A stretch of DNA of 64,000 nucleotides from positions 8,506,744-8,570,743 of the forward strand of contig NC_016609.1 of NCBI RefSeq assembly GCF_000246855.1, written 5' to 3'. Shown piece by piece: positions 17,335 to 25,766 of this stretch (position 1 is the first letter of the stretch; every line of letters begins with the position of its first letter). The notes beneath the pieces were generated by a model, which was not told the origin of the DNA, searched no databases, and worked only from the letters and a program-made list of their open reading frames with translations. A program made the position numbers and the translations under genes. This DNA comes from Niastella koreensis GR20-10 (GTDB lineage Bacteria; Bacteroidota; Bacteroidia; Chitinophagales; Chitinophagaceae).

Positions 17335-17507
17335 GGCATAAAATCATCCTCAGCATCCTTGGGACCATATTTGTCGAACAGCTTGTCAATAGCGCCGCCG
17401 AAGATAGGAAACTTCTCTTTTGCAAAATTCTTGATGATCTCGATGGCTTTGTAGGCCTGTTGTTCTGTTAATCCTTCGGCCATTAATTTGTTTACCAGTT
17501 CCTGCAT
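17331..17507 (-). CDS. Small 58-residue protein
   Basis: A short frame with coding character: MQELVNKLMAEGLTEQQAY, then KAIEIIKNFAKEKFPIFGGAID and an acidic C-terminus DAEDDFMP. The first half is an amphipathic helix with the LxxxGLTxxQAxKAI pattern of small helical proteins that carry a C-terminal GGAIDKL-type segment. No name can be given. It ends tail-to-tail with the cytochrome gene (4-base overlap of stops) and lies upstream of the clpX terminator in the opposite half of the spacer. Function unknown. Confidence 0.65.
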   Translation of the reverse strand: MQELVNKLMAEGLTEQQAYKAIEIIKNFAKEKFPIFGGAIDKLFDKYGPKDAEDDFMP

Positions 17508-17536
17508 AACAAATATTTTGAGAAAATTACGGAAAT

Positions 17537-17569
17537 AAAAAACGTCAGTTTGAAGGCTGACGTTTTTTT
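17537..17569 (-). terminator. Terminator of clpX (possibly bidirectional)
   Basis: Arms AAAAAACGTCAG (17537-17548) and CTGACGTTTTTT (17557-17568) with an 8-base loop. The A and T runs flank the stem, so it can work on both strands; clpX ends 28 bases away on the minus strand. Confidence 0.8.
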
Positions 17570-17595
17570 ATTAAGATCTTATTTGAGGCTTTCGA

Positions 17596-18834
17596 TTACG
17601 CAACTTTCAACATGCTCATCTTGCTCTTGTCGAAGTTCTTTTGTGCATACTCCAGGTTCAAATGGAAAACAGTTTGTTTGCTCGAAGGCAGTTCAAACAT
17701 AGCGTCGGTTAATATGCTTTCGCAAATGCTGCGTAAGCCACGGGCGCCCAGTTTGTATTCCATTGCTTTATCAACCATAAAATCCAGCACCTCGTTATCT
17801 ATGTTCAGTTGAATGTTCTCCAGTTCAAATAAACGCTTGTATTGTTTAATCAACGCATTCTTTGGTTCTGTTAAAATAGAACGGAGTGTTGATTTATCGA
17901 GTGGGTTCAGGTGAGTAACAACCGGTAAACGGCCCAGTAACTCAGGGATCAAACCAAACGATTTTAAATCGGTAGCATTAATGTATTGCAGCAGGTTCTT
18001 TTTCATGTGTTCCTGCAGCTCCTTGTTTACATTAAAACCAATAGCGTTGGTGTTTACCCGGCGGGCAATCACTTTATCAATACCATCAAATGCGCCACCG
18101 CAAATAAACAGGATGTTCTGAGTATTGATCTTGATCAGTTTTTGCTCAGGGTGTTTGCGACCGCCTTGAGGGGGAACCAGTACGTCTGTACCTTCCAGCA
18201 GTTTCAGCAAACCCTGTTGAACGCCTTCACCACTCACATCGCGGGTGATGGAAGGGTTATCGCCTTTACGGGCAATTTTATCGATCTCATCTATATAAAC
18301 GATGCCTCTTTCGGCAGCGGCTACGTCATAGTTACAAACCTGCAGCAAACGGGTCAAAATGCTTTCCACGTCCTCACCTACATAACCGGCTTCGGTAAAT
18401 ACTGTAGCATCAACGATGGCGAAAGGCACATTCAGCAAGCGGGCAATGGTTTTAGCCAGCAGGGTTTTACCTGTACCGGTTTCACCTACCATTACGATGT
18501 TGCTTTTTTCGATATCTACTTCGTTTTCAGCAGGTTTTTGTTGAAGGCGTTTGTAGTGATTGTACACGGCCACTGCTAATACTTTTTTAGCGTCGTCCTG
18601 ACCGATCACGTATTCATCCAGAAAGCGTTTAACCTCAATGGGTTTCTTTACATTCAGTTTGAAGGATGTAGAAGGTGGGGTAGTTTCATGGCGGATCATC
18701 AGCTCCTGTTCAATGATCTCGCGTGCATGCTCAACGCAATTCTCACAAATATGTCCTTCCTGCCCGGCAATAAGAATCTTTACTTCATCGCGGCTGCGTC
18801 CGCAAAAAGAACAGTGTAATGTTGTTTTAGCCAT
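17596..18834 (-). CDS. clpX: ClpX ATPase, unfoldase subunit of ClpXP
   Basis: 412 residues from the ATG at 18834 ([18 protein letters not shown]). It has an N-terminal zinc-binding domain with CSFC and CENC pairs, Walker A GETGTGKT, Walker [10 protein letters not shown], the pore-loop GYVG, the [24 protein letters not shown] region, an IGF loop for ClpP docking (NAIGF), and sensor-2 GARGLR. It unfolds tagged substrates and feeds them to ClpP. Both clpP genes lie just upstream in the same direction, with a separate possible promoter between. Confidence 0.95.
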   Translation of the reverse strand: MAKTTLHCSFCGRSRDEVKILIAGQEGHICENCVEHAREIIEQELMIRHETTPPSTSFKLNVKKPIEVKRFLDEYVIGQDDAKKVLAVAVYNHYKRLQQKPAENEVDIEKSNIVMVGETGTGKTLLAKTIARLLNVPFAIVDATVFTEAGYVGEDVESILTRLLQVCNYDVAAAERGIVYIDEIDKIARKGDNPSITRDVSGEGVQQGLLKLLEGTDVLVPPQGGRKHPEQKLIKINTQNILFICGGAFDGIDKVIARRVNTNAIGFNVNKELQEHMKKNLLQYINATDLKSFGLIPELLGRLPVVTHLNPLDKSTLRSILTEPKNALIKQYKRLFELENIQLNIDNEVLDFMVDKAMEYKLGARGLRSICESILTDAMFELPSSKQTVFHLNLEYAQKNFDKSKMSMLKVA

Positions 18835-18853
18835 GTTTGTATAAAATCGCTTA

Positions 18854-18885
18854 CAAAGGTATCTAAATGCTACTCCAAATCCCAA
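18854..18885 (-). promoter_or_regulatory. Possible clpX promoter
   Basis: On the minus strand TACCTTTG (18854-18861) matches TAnnTTTG and a TTG lies 21 bases upstream (18883-18885). Transcription would start about 13 bases before the clpX ATG. Plausible but only a partial -33. Confidence 0.35.
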
Positions 18886-18956
18886 TTAAAAATCCCAAAC
18901 TCCTTTTCTAGAAAATTAGTATACGGAATTTGGGACTTTTACTGGTTTATATGTAC

Positions 18957-19598
18957 TTATAACTTTTCAACTTGCTGATCTACAATGCCATATTCAATTG
19001 CTTCTTTGGCATCCATCCAGTAGTCGCGATCGAAATCCTTCATTACCTGTTCAAATTTCTTACCACAGTTTTCGGCCAGAATGCGGGCGCCGATCTCTTT
19101 GGTCTTTTTAATTTGTTTGGCCTGAATTTCCAGGTCGGCGCTTACGCCCTGCATATATCCGCCCAGGCTGGGTTGGTGGATCATCACCTCACCATGGGGA
19201 TAAATGAAACGTTTGCCTTTGGTACCGGCGCTCAGCAGGATAGAACCCATAGAGGCGGCCAATCCCATACAAATTGTGTTTACCGGGCTTTTCAGCATGC
19301 GCATGGTATCGTAAATAACCATCCCGCTGGTAACCACGCCTCCAGGACTGTTAATGAAGAATTTAATGTCTTCGCCAGGTTTGTCAGCATCCAGCAATAA
19401 CAGTTTGGATACAACTTCCCTTGCTGTTTTATCTTCTACAACACCCCACAGGTATACCGCTCTTTGTTCAAAAAAGTATTTCTCCATTTTTTTGGCCAGC
19501 ATGCCAAATTCTGGTTTCTCTTCCTTGCCGTTTTCTTTTGGTTCGTCTTCATCATCCATGCGAAATGGCTGAAATAAATGATTTGAATATATCTGCAT
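18957..19598 (-). CDS. clpP: ClpP protease subunit, second paralogue
   Basis: 213 residues, or 200 if it starts at the inner ATG (19559, MDDEDEPKE). Catalytic Ser in GLAASMGSILLSAG, His in GEVMIHQPSLGG and Asp in KDFDRDYWMDAKEA are all present, so it should be active. The N-terminus carries an acidic, Glu/Lys-rich insert (DDEDEPKENGKEEKPEFG) unlike normal ClpP. It lies between clpX and the conventional clpP, 46 bases downstream of the latter, so the three form a protease locus that may build mixed ClpP rings. Confidence 0.88.
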   Translation of the reverse strand: MQIYSNHLFQPFRMDDEDEPKENGKEEKPEFGMLAKKMEKYFFEQRAVYLWGVVEDKTAREVVSKLLLLDADKPGEDIKFFINSPGGVVTSGMVIYDTMRMLKSPVNTICMGLAASMGSILLSAGTKGKRFIYPHGEVMIHQPSLGGYMQGVSADLEIQAKQIKKTKEIGARILAENCGKKFEQVMKDFDRDYWMDAKEAIEYGIVDQQVEKL

Positions 19599-19644
19599 GA
19601 TATGTTTTGTTTGAAATTCGATTTAAATAGTTCTTCAGAAAGGC

Positions 19645-20340
19645 TTAGTTATCTTTCTTCTCTTTACGTGGGTTGATCAGCAACACTTCATCAACAATAC
19701 CATATTCCTTGGCTTCTTCAGAAGTTAACCAGTAGTCGCGATCACAATCCTTTTCAACCTGTTTTACGGTTTTGCCAGTGTGTACGGAGATGGCATCATA
19801 CAGGTTCTTTTTGATCTTTTTGATCTCCTGTACAGTGATCTCGATATCACTTCCCTGGCCGCCAATGGCGCCGCTGGGTTGATGCAACATCACACGGCTG
19901 TGTTTTAAGGCAGTGCGTTTTCCCTGGGTACCGGCGCACAACAGTACAGCAGCCATAGAAGCGGCCATACCAATGCAAATGGTACTTACATCGGGAGTAA
20001 TGTAGTTCATGGTGTCATACACGCCCAAACCGGAATACACGTTTCCGCCGGGAGAGTTGATGTACATCTGGATGTCGCGGGTGCGATCGGTGCTTTCCAG
20101 GAACAACATCTGAGCAGTTACGATATTTGCCACTTCGTCATTGATGGGGTAGCCCATGAAAATGATGCGGTCCATCATCAACCGGCTGTAAACGTCCATT
20201 ACAGCGATATTCATCGGACGTTCTTCAATAATATTGGGAGTGAGATTCGTAACTGAATGCTTTTGGTAACTGTGCAGGGTATTGCTTGAAATACCTCTGT
20301 GGTGTACCGCGTATTTTTCAAATTCTTTTCCAAGATTCAT
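19645..20340 (-). CDS. clpP: ClpP protease subunit
   Basis: 231 residues. Serine peptidase of the ClpXP/ClpAP complex, with Ser in IGMAASMAAVLLCAG, His in RVMLHQPSGAIGGQGSD and Asp in KDCDRDYWLTSEEA. The N-terminus is about 30 residues longer than in typical ClpP and may be processed. It has the longest match to standard ClpP of the two copies. In many Bacteroidota a trigger factor gene precedes clpP; here the 612 bases upstream are non-coding apart from the divergent cys leader. Confidence 0.92.
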   Translation of the reverse strand: MNLGKEFEKYAVHHRGISSNTLHSYQKHSVTNLTPNIIEERPMNIAVMDVYSRLMMDRIIFMGYPINDEVANIVTAQMLFLESTDRTRDIQMYINSPGGNVYSGLGVYDTMNYITPDVSTICIGMAASMAAVLLCAGTQGKRTALKHSRVMLHQPSGAIGGQGSDIEITVQEIKKIKKNLYDAISVHTGKTVKQVEKDCDRDYWLTSEEAKEYGIVDEVLLINPRKEKKDN

Positions 20341-20674
20341 AGTACTTTTCTGTTATTTGAGTTGGCAATATAAGTTTTTTAGGAAACCAAATACCGTGCT
20401 ATATCAAAAATCAGCCATTTTGACCTAATATCCTCAAAAGCAAGCATTTTGAGCCTGCTAATGAGGCAGTCAGCCTGGCATAAAATGTCCATTTTGGGGT
20501 CTTGGGAAGTATAACAGGCACTGGTATGTAAAAAAAGCTGACAAGTTGAACGGCGCCCGCCAGGCCACTTTGGTATTCAGCCGGCTGCAAAGGTATACCG
20601 AACGGCCATTAGCCTGATTTTTCATACCTCATAAGTGCCCATTTAACAGTTAAAAGCTAATGTTGTTTTGCGTT

Positions 20675-20700
20675 CACGTACAAACAATTGTTTGTACGTG
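20675..20700. promoter_or_regulatory. 26-bp perfect palindrome upstream of the cys operon
   Basis: Each 13-base arm reads CACGTACAAACAA inward from its 5' end, with no loop, so the dyad is perfect. It lies 47 bases upstream of the -33 box. The half-site word TTGTACGT recurs at 20891-20898 inside the leader. This fits an operator for a dimeric regulator, but no T tract follows, so it is not a terminator. Confidence 0.5.
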
Positions 20701-20746
20701 GTTTGTTAAAAGCACCAATTAGTCCACTCGTTTGGTAGAAAAAATT

Positions 20747-20776
20747 TTTGATATCCGTTGCTATGTGTTATCTTTG
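20747..20776 (+). promoter_or_regulatory. Promoter of the cys operon
   Basis: TTTG at 20747-20750, an 18-base spacer, and TATCTTTG at 20769-20776, a very good fit to the Bacteroidota -33/-7 consensus. Predicted start about 20783, giving a leader of about 170 bases with the Cys-rich ORF in the middle. Confidence 0.6.
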
Positions 20777-20829
20777 ATCTACAAACTGAGTAGACTTATT
20801 TTATGTTTCGCTCCCAAACCATACACATA

Positions 20830-20871
20830 ATGTACATCTCCTGTTGCAATAAATACTGTTGTTGCTGTTAA
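20830..20871 (+). CDS. Cysteine-rich leader peptide of the sulfate-assimilation operon
   Basis: A 13-codon ORF, MYISCCNKYCCCC then TAA, with six Cys codons including a run of four (20857-20868). An in-frame ATG at 20803 would give a 22-residue form; a TAG at 20791-20793 closes the frame above it. It lies between the operon promoter and cysH, all of whose downstream genes serve cysteine synthesis. Known logic: ribosomes stall at codons of the scarce end product and alter folding or access of the downstream mRNA; Cys-rich leader ORFs of this type are described in mycobacteria. Just after the stop are ACTCAGT (20873-20879) and TCTACTC (20882-20888), each able to pair with ACTGAGTAGA at the mRNA 5' end (20785-20794). 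No intrinsic terminator is visible before cysH. Confidence 0.7.
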   Translation: MYISCCNKYCCCC

Positions 20872-20952
20872 TACTCAGTTTTCTACTCGCTTGTACGTTT
20901 CGCACTAAGTTTCCAGGTTCCAGATTTACGAATGAATGAATGATAAAAGAAT

Positions 20953-21669
20953 ATGAGCTCTACGTTAAAGGCACGCTTGACAGAATTAACCCACCAATCA
21001 GATAGACTATCTGTTGCTGAGTTTATTAAATTCCTTACAGAAGAATTCCCCGGTCAGGTAACATTCAGTAGCAGTTTTAGCTATGAAGACCAGGTAATTG
21101 CACACGAAATCCTGAACAATCAATTGCCGGTTAGCATCTTTACTTTAGATACCGGAAGGTTGTTTGCAGAAACCTATTCTGTTTGGAACAATACCAACGA
21201 AAAATACCACGCCAACATAACAGCCTATTATCCCGATTATAAATTGCTGGAAACCTTTGTTACTGAAAAAGGTCCCAATGCATTTTACGAATCGGTTGAA
21301 AACCGCAAACAGTGCTGCTTTATCCGCAAGGTAGAACCGCTGAAAAGAGCGTTGGCCGGTAATGCGATCTGGATAACCGGTTTACGGGCCGAACATTCGC
21401 CCGACCGCCACGACCTCAGCATAATTGAGTGGGACGAAACCAACCAGATCATCAAGTACAATCCCATCCTTCACTGGACAACCGAACAGGTAAAAAAATT
21501 CATCGACGATAATAATGTGCCTTACAATCCGCTGCACGACCGCGGTTTTGTAAGCATAGGATGCGCCCCTTGTACACGCGCAATAAGGCCAGGAGAAGAT
21601 TTCAGAGCCGGCCGCTGGTGGTGGGAAGACGCAGCTAAAAAAGAATGCGGTCTGCATATTCATAAATAA
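20953..21669 (+). CDS. cysH: Assimilatory adenylyl-sulfate (APS) reductase
   Basis: 238 residues. It reduces APS to sulfite using thioredoxin. The Fe-S cysteines are present as Cys121-Cys122 (KQCCFIRK) and Cys204-x2-Cys207 (GCAPCTR), which marks the APS- rather than PAPS-reducing type, and the catalytic Cys232 sits in KECGLHIHK. The FTLDTGRLFAETY and RAEHSPDRHDL segments bind substrate. The APS type agrees with the absence of an APS kinase (CysC) in the operon. First structural gene after the leader peptide. Confidence 0.95.
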   Translation: MSSTLKARLTELTHQSDRLSVAEFIKFLTEEFPGQVTFSSSFSYEDQVIAHEILNNQLPVSIFTLDTGRLFAETYSVWNNTNEKYHANITAYYPDYKLLETFVTEKGPNAFYESVENRKQCCFIRKVEPLKRALAGNAIWITGLRAEHSPDRHDLSIIEWDETNQIIKYNPILHWTTEQVKKFIDDNNVPYNPLHDRGFVSIGCAPCTRAIRPGEDFRAGRWWWEDAAKKECGLHIHK

Positions 21670-21698
21670 TTTATTAACTGAATTCTGAAAAGAGAAAT

Positions 21699-22607
21699 AT
21701 GAGTAAGTATAGTTTAGATTATTTGGATCATCTGGAATCGGAAGCTATTCATATCTTCCGCGAAGTAGCAGGGCAATTTGAAAGACCAGCCTTATTGTTC
21801 TCCGGTGGTAAAGATTCCATCACGCTGGTGCAACTGGCGTTGAAAGCATTCCGCCCCGGTAAATTCCCTTTCCCACTCGTTCACATCGACACCGGACATA
21901 ATTTCCCCGAAGCCCTTCAATACCGTGATGAACTCGCCAAAAGATTAGGCGAAAAGCTGATCGTGCGTAATGTAGGCGATACCATAAAAGCAAAAAATTT
22001 GACTGAACCTAAAGGAAAGTTTGCCAGCCGCAACGCTTTACAAACTTTCACCCTGCTCGATACCATCGAGGAGTTCAAGTTTGATGCCTGCATTGGTGGC
22101 GCCCGCCGCGACGAAGAAAAAGCAAGAGCAAAAGAACGCATCTTCTCTGTTCGGGATGAATTCGGTCAATGGGACCCTAAACTGCAACGCCCCGAACTGT
22201 GGAATACTTATAATGGTAAAATAAGCAAAGGTGAGAATGTGCGTGTATTCCCCATCAGTAACTGGACGGAATTAGACGTTTGGAATTATATCCGCCGGGA
22301 AAAGATCGACCTGCCTTCTATTTATTTCTCACACGAACGCGATGTGATCGATCACGAAGGACAACTGGTAGCTGTAAGCGAGTTTATTAAACTCGATGAA
22401 GGTGATACAGTACTTAGAAAGAATGTTCGCTACCGTACGGTAGGGGATATGACCTGTACTGCAGCTGTAGAATCACGTGCCGATAACATCGACGATATCA
22501 TCAGCGAGATCACCGCTACCAAAACAAGCGAACGCGGCGAAACCCGTATCGATGATAAAGTGTCTGAAGCAGCAATGGAAGACAGAAAGAAAAACGGTTA
22601 CTTCTAA
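21699..22607 (+). CDS. cysD: Sulfate adenylyltransferase subunit 2
   Basis: 302 residues, the normal size. CysD makes APS from sulfate and ATP with the GTPase CysN as partner. It belongs to the PP-loop ATP pyrophosphatases: SGGKDS at residues 35-40, HIDTGHNFPE, and the C-terminal GDMTCTAAVESRADNIDDII. Twenty-nine bases after cysH. A hairpin (22613-22631) follows before cysN. Confidence 0.96.
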   Translation: MSKYSLDYLDHLESEAIHIFREVAGQFERPALLFSGGKDSITLVQLALKAFRPGKFPFPLVHIDTGHNFPEALQYRDELAKRLGEKLIVRNVGDTIKAKNLTEPKGKFASRNALQTFTLLDTIEEFKFDACIGGARRDEEKARAKERIFSVRDEFGQWDPKLQRPELWNTYNGKISKGENVRVFPISNWTELDVWNYIRREKIDLPSIYFSHERDVIDHEGQLVAVSEFIKLDEGDTVLRKNVRYRTVGDMTCTAAVESRADNIDDIISEITATKTSERGETRIDDKVSEAAMEDRKKNGYF

Positions 22608-22612
22608 TTTCT

Positions 22613-22631
22613 TCCCGATTTTCAATCGGGA
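22613..22631 (+). other. Intercistronic hairpin between cysD and cysN
   Basis: TCCCGATT and AATCGGGA around a 3-base loop. There is no T run, so it is not a terminator; it may stabilise or process the mRNA between two subunit genes. Confidence 0.4.
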
Positions 22632-22653
22632 TCAAAATCTCAAAATTACTACA

Positions 22654-23892
22654 ATGGATTTATTACGGTTTATAACAGCAGGCAGTGTTGATGATGGTAA
22701 GAGTACCCTGATCGGCCGTTTATTATTTGATAGCAAAAGCATCATGATCGATCAGCTGGCCGCTATTGAAAAACAGAGCAAGAATAAAGAGCAGGGTGAG
22801 ATCGACCTGGCTTTGTTAACCGACGGGTTGCGTGCAGAAAGAGAACAGGGCATCACGATCGACGTGGCATATAAATACTTCTCAACGCCCAAACGCAAGT
22901 TCATCATCGCCGATGCACCTGGTCATATTCAGTATACCCGCAACATGGTTACCGGCGCTTCTACTGCCGACCTGGCTATCATCCTGATCGATGCCCGTAA
23001 CGGGGTGGTTGAACAAACACGCCGCCATTCTATCATAACTTCTTTATTGAACATCCCCCACGTGGTAGTAGCCATCAACAAAATGGACCTGGTTGACTAC
23101 TCACAGGATGTTTACAACAATATAGTGATCGATTACGCCGAAGTGGCAAAATCACTGGGGCTGAAAGATGTAACCTACATTCCGCTCAGTGCCGCATTTG
23201 GCGATAACATCGTAGAAAAATCGCCCAGGCTGGCCTGGTACGAAGGCACTCCTTTGTTAGAGTTCCTGGAATCAGTAGAAGTAGATAAGGACATCAACCT
23301 CGCCAACCCACGTTTTCCCGTGCAGTACGTGATCCGTCCTCAAACAGACGATCTGCACGATTATCGTGGTTATGCCGGAAAAGTAATCAGTGGAATTTAT
23401 AAGAAAGGCGACGCCATCACCGTATTGCCTTCAGGCCGCACCACTACTATCTCTGCCATTGAGCACAATGGTAAAGAAGTGGAAGAGGTGTTTGCACCGC
23501 AAAGCGCTATCCTTCACCTGGAAGATGACATCGACATCAGCCGTGGCGACCTCATCGTAAAAAGCGAAAACCTGCCCAAATTAACCCAGGAGCTGGAAGT
23601 GGTGTTGTGCTGGATGGACAGCAAACCGCTGGTTACCGGTAACAAATATTTATTGCAGATCAACAGCAAAGTGGTAAAGAGCGTGATAAAAGAGATCGAA
23701 TACAAGCTGGATGTAAATACGCTGCAAAAAACAGAAGCAACTTCGGCTACGCTGAACGATGTAATAAAAGTAAAAATTAAAACGGCTTCGCCCATTCCGT
23801 ACGATAGCTACAGCGATCTGCGTGAGAACGGCGGCGCCATTCTGATAGATGAAACCAGCCATGTAACGGTTGGAGCCTGTATGATTCAATAG
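22654..23892 (+). CDS. cysN: Sulfate adenylyltransferase subunit 1 (GTPase)
   Basis: 412 residues from the ATG at 22654 (MDLLRFITAGSVDDGKSTL); the frame is open back into cysD but that part is not related. Elongation-factor-like GTPase with G1 GSVDDGKST (10-18), G2 region RAEREQGITIDVAY, G3 DAPGH, G4 NKMD and two C-terminal beta-barrels. GTP hydrolysis drives APS formation by CysD. Ends without a fused CysC kinase domain, in line with an APS reductase. Confidence 0.95.
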   Translation: MDLLRFITAGSVDDGKSTLIGRLLFDSKSIMIDQLAAIEKQSKNKEQGEIDLALLTDGLRAEREQGITIDVAYKYFSTPKRKFIIADAPGHIQYTRNMVTGASTADLAIILIDARNGVVEQTRRHSIITSLLNIPHVVVAINKMDLVDYSQDVYNNIVIDYAEVAKSLGLKDVTYIPLSAAFGDNIVEKSPRLAWYEGTPLLEFLESVEVDKDINLANPRFPVQYVIRPQTDDLHDYRGYAGKVISGIYKKGDAITVLPSGRTTTISAIEHNGKEVEEVFAPQSAILHLEDDIDISRGDLIVKSENLPKLTQELEVVLCWMDSKPLVTGNKYLLQINSKVVKSVIKEIEYKLDVNTLQKTEATSATLNDVIKVKIKTASPIPYDSYSDLRENGGAILIDETSHVTVGACMIQ

Positions 23893-23934
23893 CCGGGTTG
23901 TAACCAAGTGTTGAACTTTTGAATATTGAATAAA

Positions 23935-24762
23935 ATGAGCACGCAAGAATTTATACAACATTTATATGCGCAACTTAAAAAGGTAGATACCACTTTCCCT
24001 GATAAGGAACTGGCAGAACAGTTCATTGACCAGGTTTTTAATTTTTTGTTTTTACCCAATAAGAAGCATCATCTGTTCAGTGACCTGGAGAAAGAACTCA
24101 ATATTTTGAGAGGACATTTATCCAGCCTGGTATACGATGTAACGCATAAGGAAGAAAAGGCAGAGAAAAATACGGAAACCTTTTTTGCAGCTATTCCAGC
24201 ACTGTATGAAACGCTGATAAAGGATGCGAAGGCTTTGTTGCAGTTTGATCCCGCAGCGCGGTCGGTAGAAGAAGTGTTGGTGGCGTATCCCGGCTTTTAT
24301 GCAACAGCAGTATATCGCCTGTCGCACCAGTTATGGGAGCAGGGCGTTGAAATTCTGCCAAGGTTATTCACCGAGTATGCGCACAGCAAAACAGGTGTTG
24401 ATATTCATCCCGGTGCACAAATTGGCGAAGGCTTTTGCATCGACCATGGTACCGGCATCGTGATTGGCGAAACAACTGTAATAGGTAATAATGTAAAAAT
24501 ATACCAGGGTGTAACATTAGGCGCCCTGCACGTTTCAAAGGAGACCATAACAAAGCGGCATCCTACCATTGAAGATAATGTGACCATTTATGCAGGTGCT
24601 ACCATTCTCGGCGGCGAAACGGTTATAGGAAAGGATAGTATCATTGGCGGGAACGTTTGGCTTACCTATAGTGTACCCTCTTTTTCAGTAGTGTACCACA
24701 AAAGCGAGGTAAAGGTTCGCGACAAAAATCCATTTCCTGAGCCATTAAATTTCGTCATCTAA
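23935..24762 (+). CDS. cysE: Serine O-acetyltransferase
   Basis: 275 residues from the ATG at 23935. It makes O-acetylserine from serine and acetyl-CoA for CysK. An N-terminal helical domain (about 1-130) is followed by the hexapeptide beta-helix with [30 protein letters not shown] (about 155-190) and a terminal barrel, ending FVI as CysE tails that bind cysteine synthase often end in Ile. It is directly upstream of cysK (13-base gap), consistent with a CysE-CysK complex. Confidence 0.93.
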   Translation: MSTQEFIQHLYAQLKKVDTTFPDKELAEQFIDQVFNFLFLPNKKHHLFSDLEKELNILRGHLSSLVYDVTHKEEKAEKNTETFFAAIPALYETLIKDAKALLQFDPAARSVEEVLVAYPGFYATAVYRLSHQLWEQGVEILPRLFTEYAHSKTGVDIHPGAQIGEGFCIDHGTGIVIGETTVIGNNVKIYQGVTLGALHVSKETITKRHPTIEDNVTIYAGATILGGETVIGKDSIIGGNVWLTYSVPSFSVVYHKSEVKVRDKNPFPEPLNFVI

Positions 24763-24775
24763 AAAATTGGGAATT

Positions 24776-25753
24776 ATGATCACCGAAGCAAAACAAACAA
24801 AGACAACCAGTAAAACTGATAACCAAAACAACCAGCGCATGAGAGCCGGTAGCATTTTAGAAACAATTGGCCAAACACCCCATGTTAGAATAAACAAACT
24901 GTTTGGTGATAGCCACGAAGTATGGATCAAGCTGGAACGCAGCAATCCAGGCAACAGCATCAAAGATCGTATTGCATTATCCATGATCGAAGATGCAGAA
25001 GAGAAAGGCATTTTGAATAAGGACAGCGTGATCATTGAACCTACCTCTGGCAACACCGGTATTGGTTTGGCCATGGTAGCAGCGGTGAAAGGTTATAAAC
25101 TGATCCTGGTGATGCCCGAATCGATGAGTGTTGAAAGAAGACAACTGATGGAGCTGTACGGCGCCACTTTTGAATTAACGCCCCGTGAAAAAGGTATGAA
25201 GGGCGCTATTGAAAAAGCAAAAGAGCTGGTAGCTGCAACGCCCAATTCGTGGATGCCCCAGCAGTTTGATAATGCAGCGAATGTAAAAGTGCATCGCGAA
25301 ACAACTGCCCAGGAGATCCTGGAAAGCTTCCCCGATGGCATCGATTATCTGATCACTGGTGTAGGCACCGGCGGTCATATTACCGGGGTGGCAGAAGTGC
25401 TGAAAGCCAAATTCCCTAGCCTGAAAGTATATGCAGTAGAACCTGAGTTGTCGGCAGTTATCGCTGGCGGCGCTCCCGGTCCGCATCCTTTACAGGGTTT
25501 AGGCGCCGGCTTTATTCCTTCTATCCTGAACACTTCGCTGCTTGATGGAACTGTTAGTGTGGGTAAGGACGAATCTTTCAGCTATGCACAACGCCTGGCA
25601 AAAGAAGAAGGCATTCTGGCTGGTATTTCAACCGGTGCAGCCCTGGCGGCAGTTGCCAAGAAATTAGCCGAAATACCCAAAGGCGCCCGTGTATTGACGT
25701 TCAACTACGATACCGGTGAAAGATATTTATCAATAGACGGTTTGTATAAATAA
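24776..25753 (+). CDS. cysK: Cysteine synthase (O-acetylserine sulfhydrylase)
   Basis: 325 residues from the ATG at 24776; an inner ATG at 24839 ([16 protein letters not shown]) would give the more standard 304 and cannot be excluded. PLP enzyme that makes cysteine from O-acetylserine and sulfide. Schiff-base Lys63 in NPGNSIKDR, the TSGNTG loop (90-95), the phosphate-binding GTGGHITGV and a C-terminal STGAALAAV are all present. The N-terminal 21 residues, rich in Lys/Thr/Gln/Asn, are unusual. Confidence 0.94.
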   Translation: MITEAKQTKTTSKTDNQNNQRMRAGSILETIGQTPHVRINKLFGDSHEVWIKLERSNPGNSIKDRIALSMIEDAEEKGILNKDSVIIEPTSGNTGIGLAMVAAVKGYKLILVMPESMSVERRQLMELYGATFELTPREKGMKGAIEKAKELVAATPNSWMPQQFDNAANVKVHRETTAQEILESFPDGIDYLITGVGTGGHITGVAEVLKAKFPSLKVYAVEPELSAVIAGGAPGPHPLQGLGAGFIPSILNTSLLDGTVSVGKDESFSYAQRLAKEEGILAGISTGAALAAVAKKLAEIPKGARVLTFNYDTGERYLSIDGLYK

Positions 25754-25766
25754 TAATAAACGGTAC

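Larger units (their letters stand above)
20341..20952. other. Divergent regulatory region, clpP / cys operon
   Basis: 612 bases. The left 300 bases hold no gene I can support. The right part contains, in order, a 26-bp perfect palindrome (20675-20700), a TTAGTCCACTC element (20719-20729), the cys promoter (20747-20776), an AAGTCTACT element on the minus strand (20788-20796), the Cys-rich leader ORF, a TTGTACGT half-site (20891-20898) and the cysH start. Confidence 0.7.
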
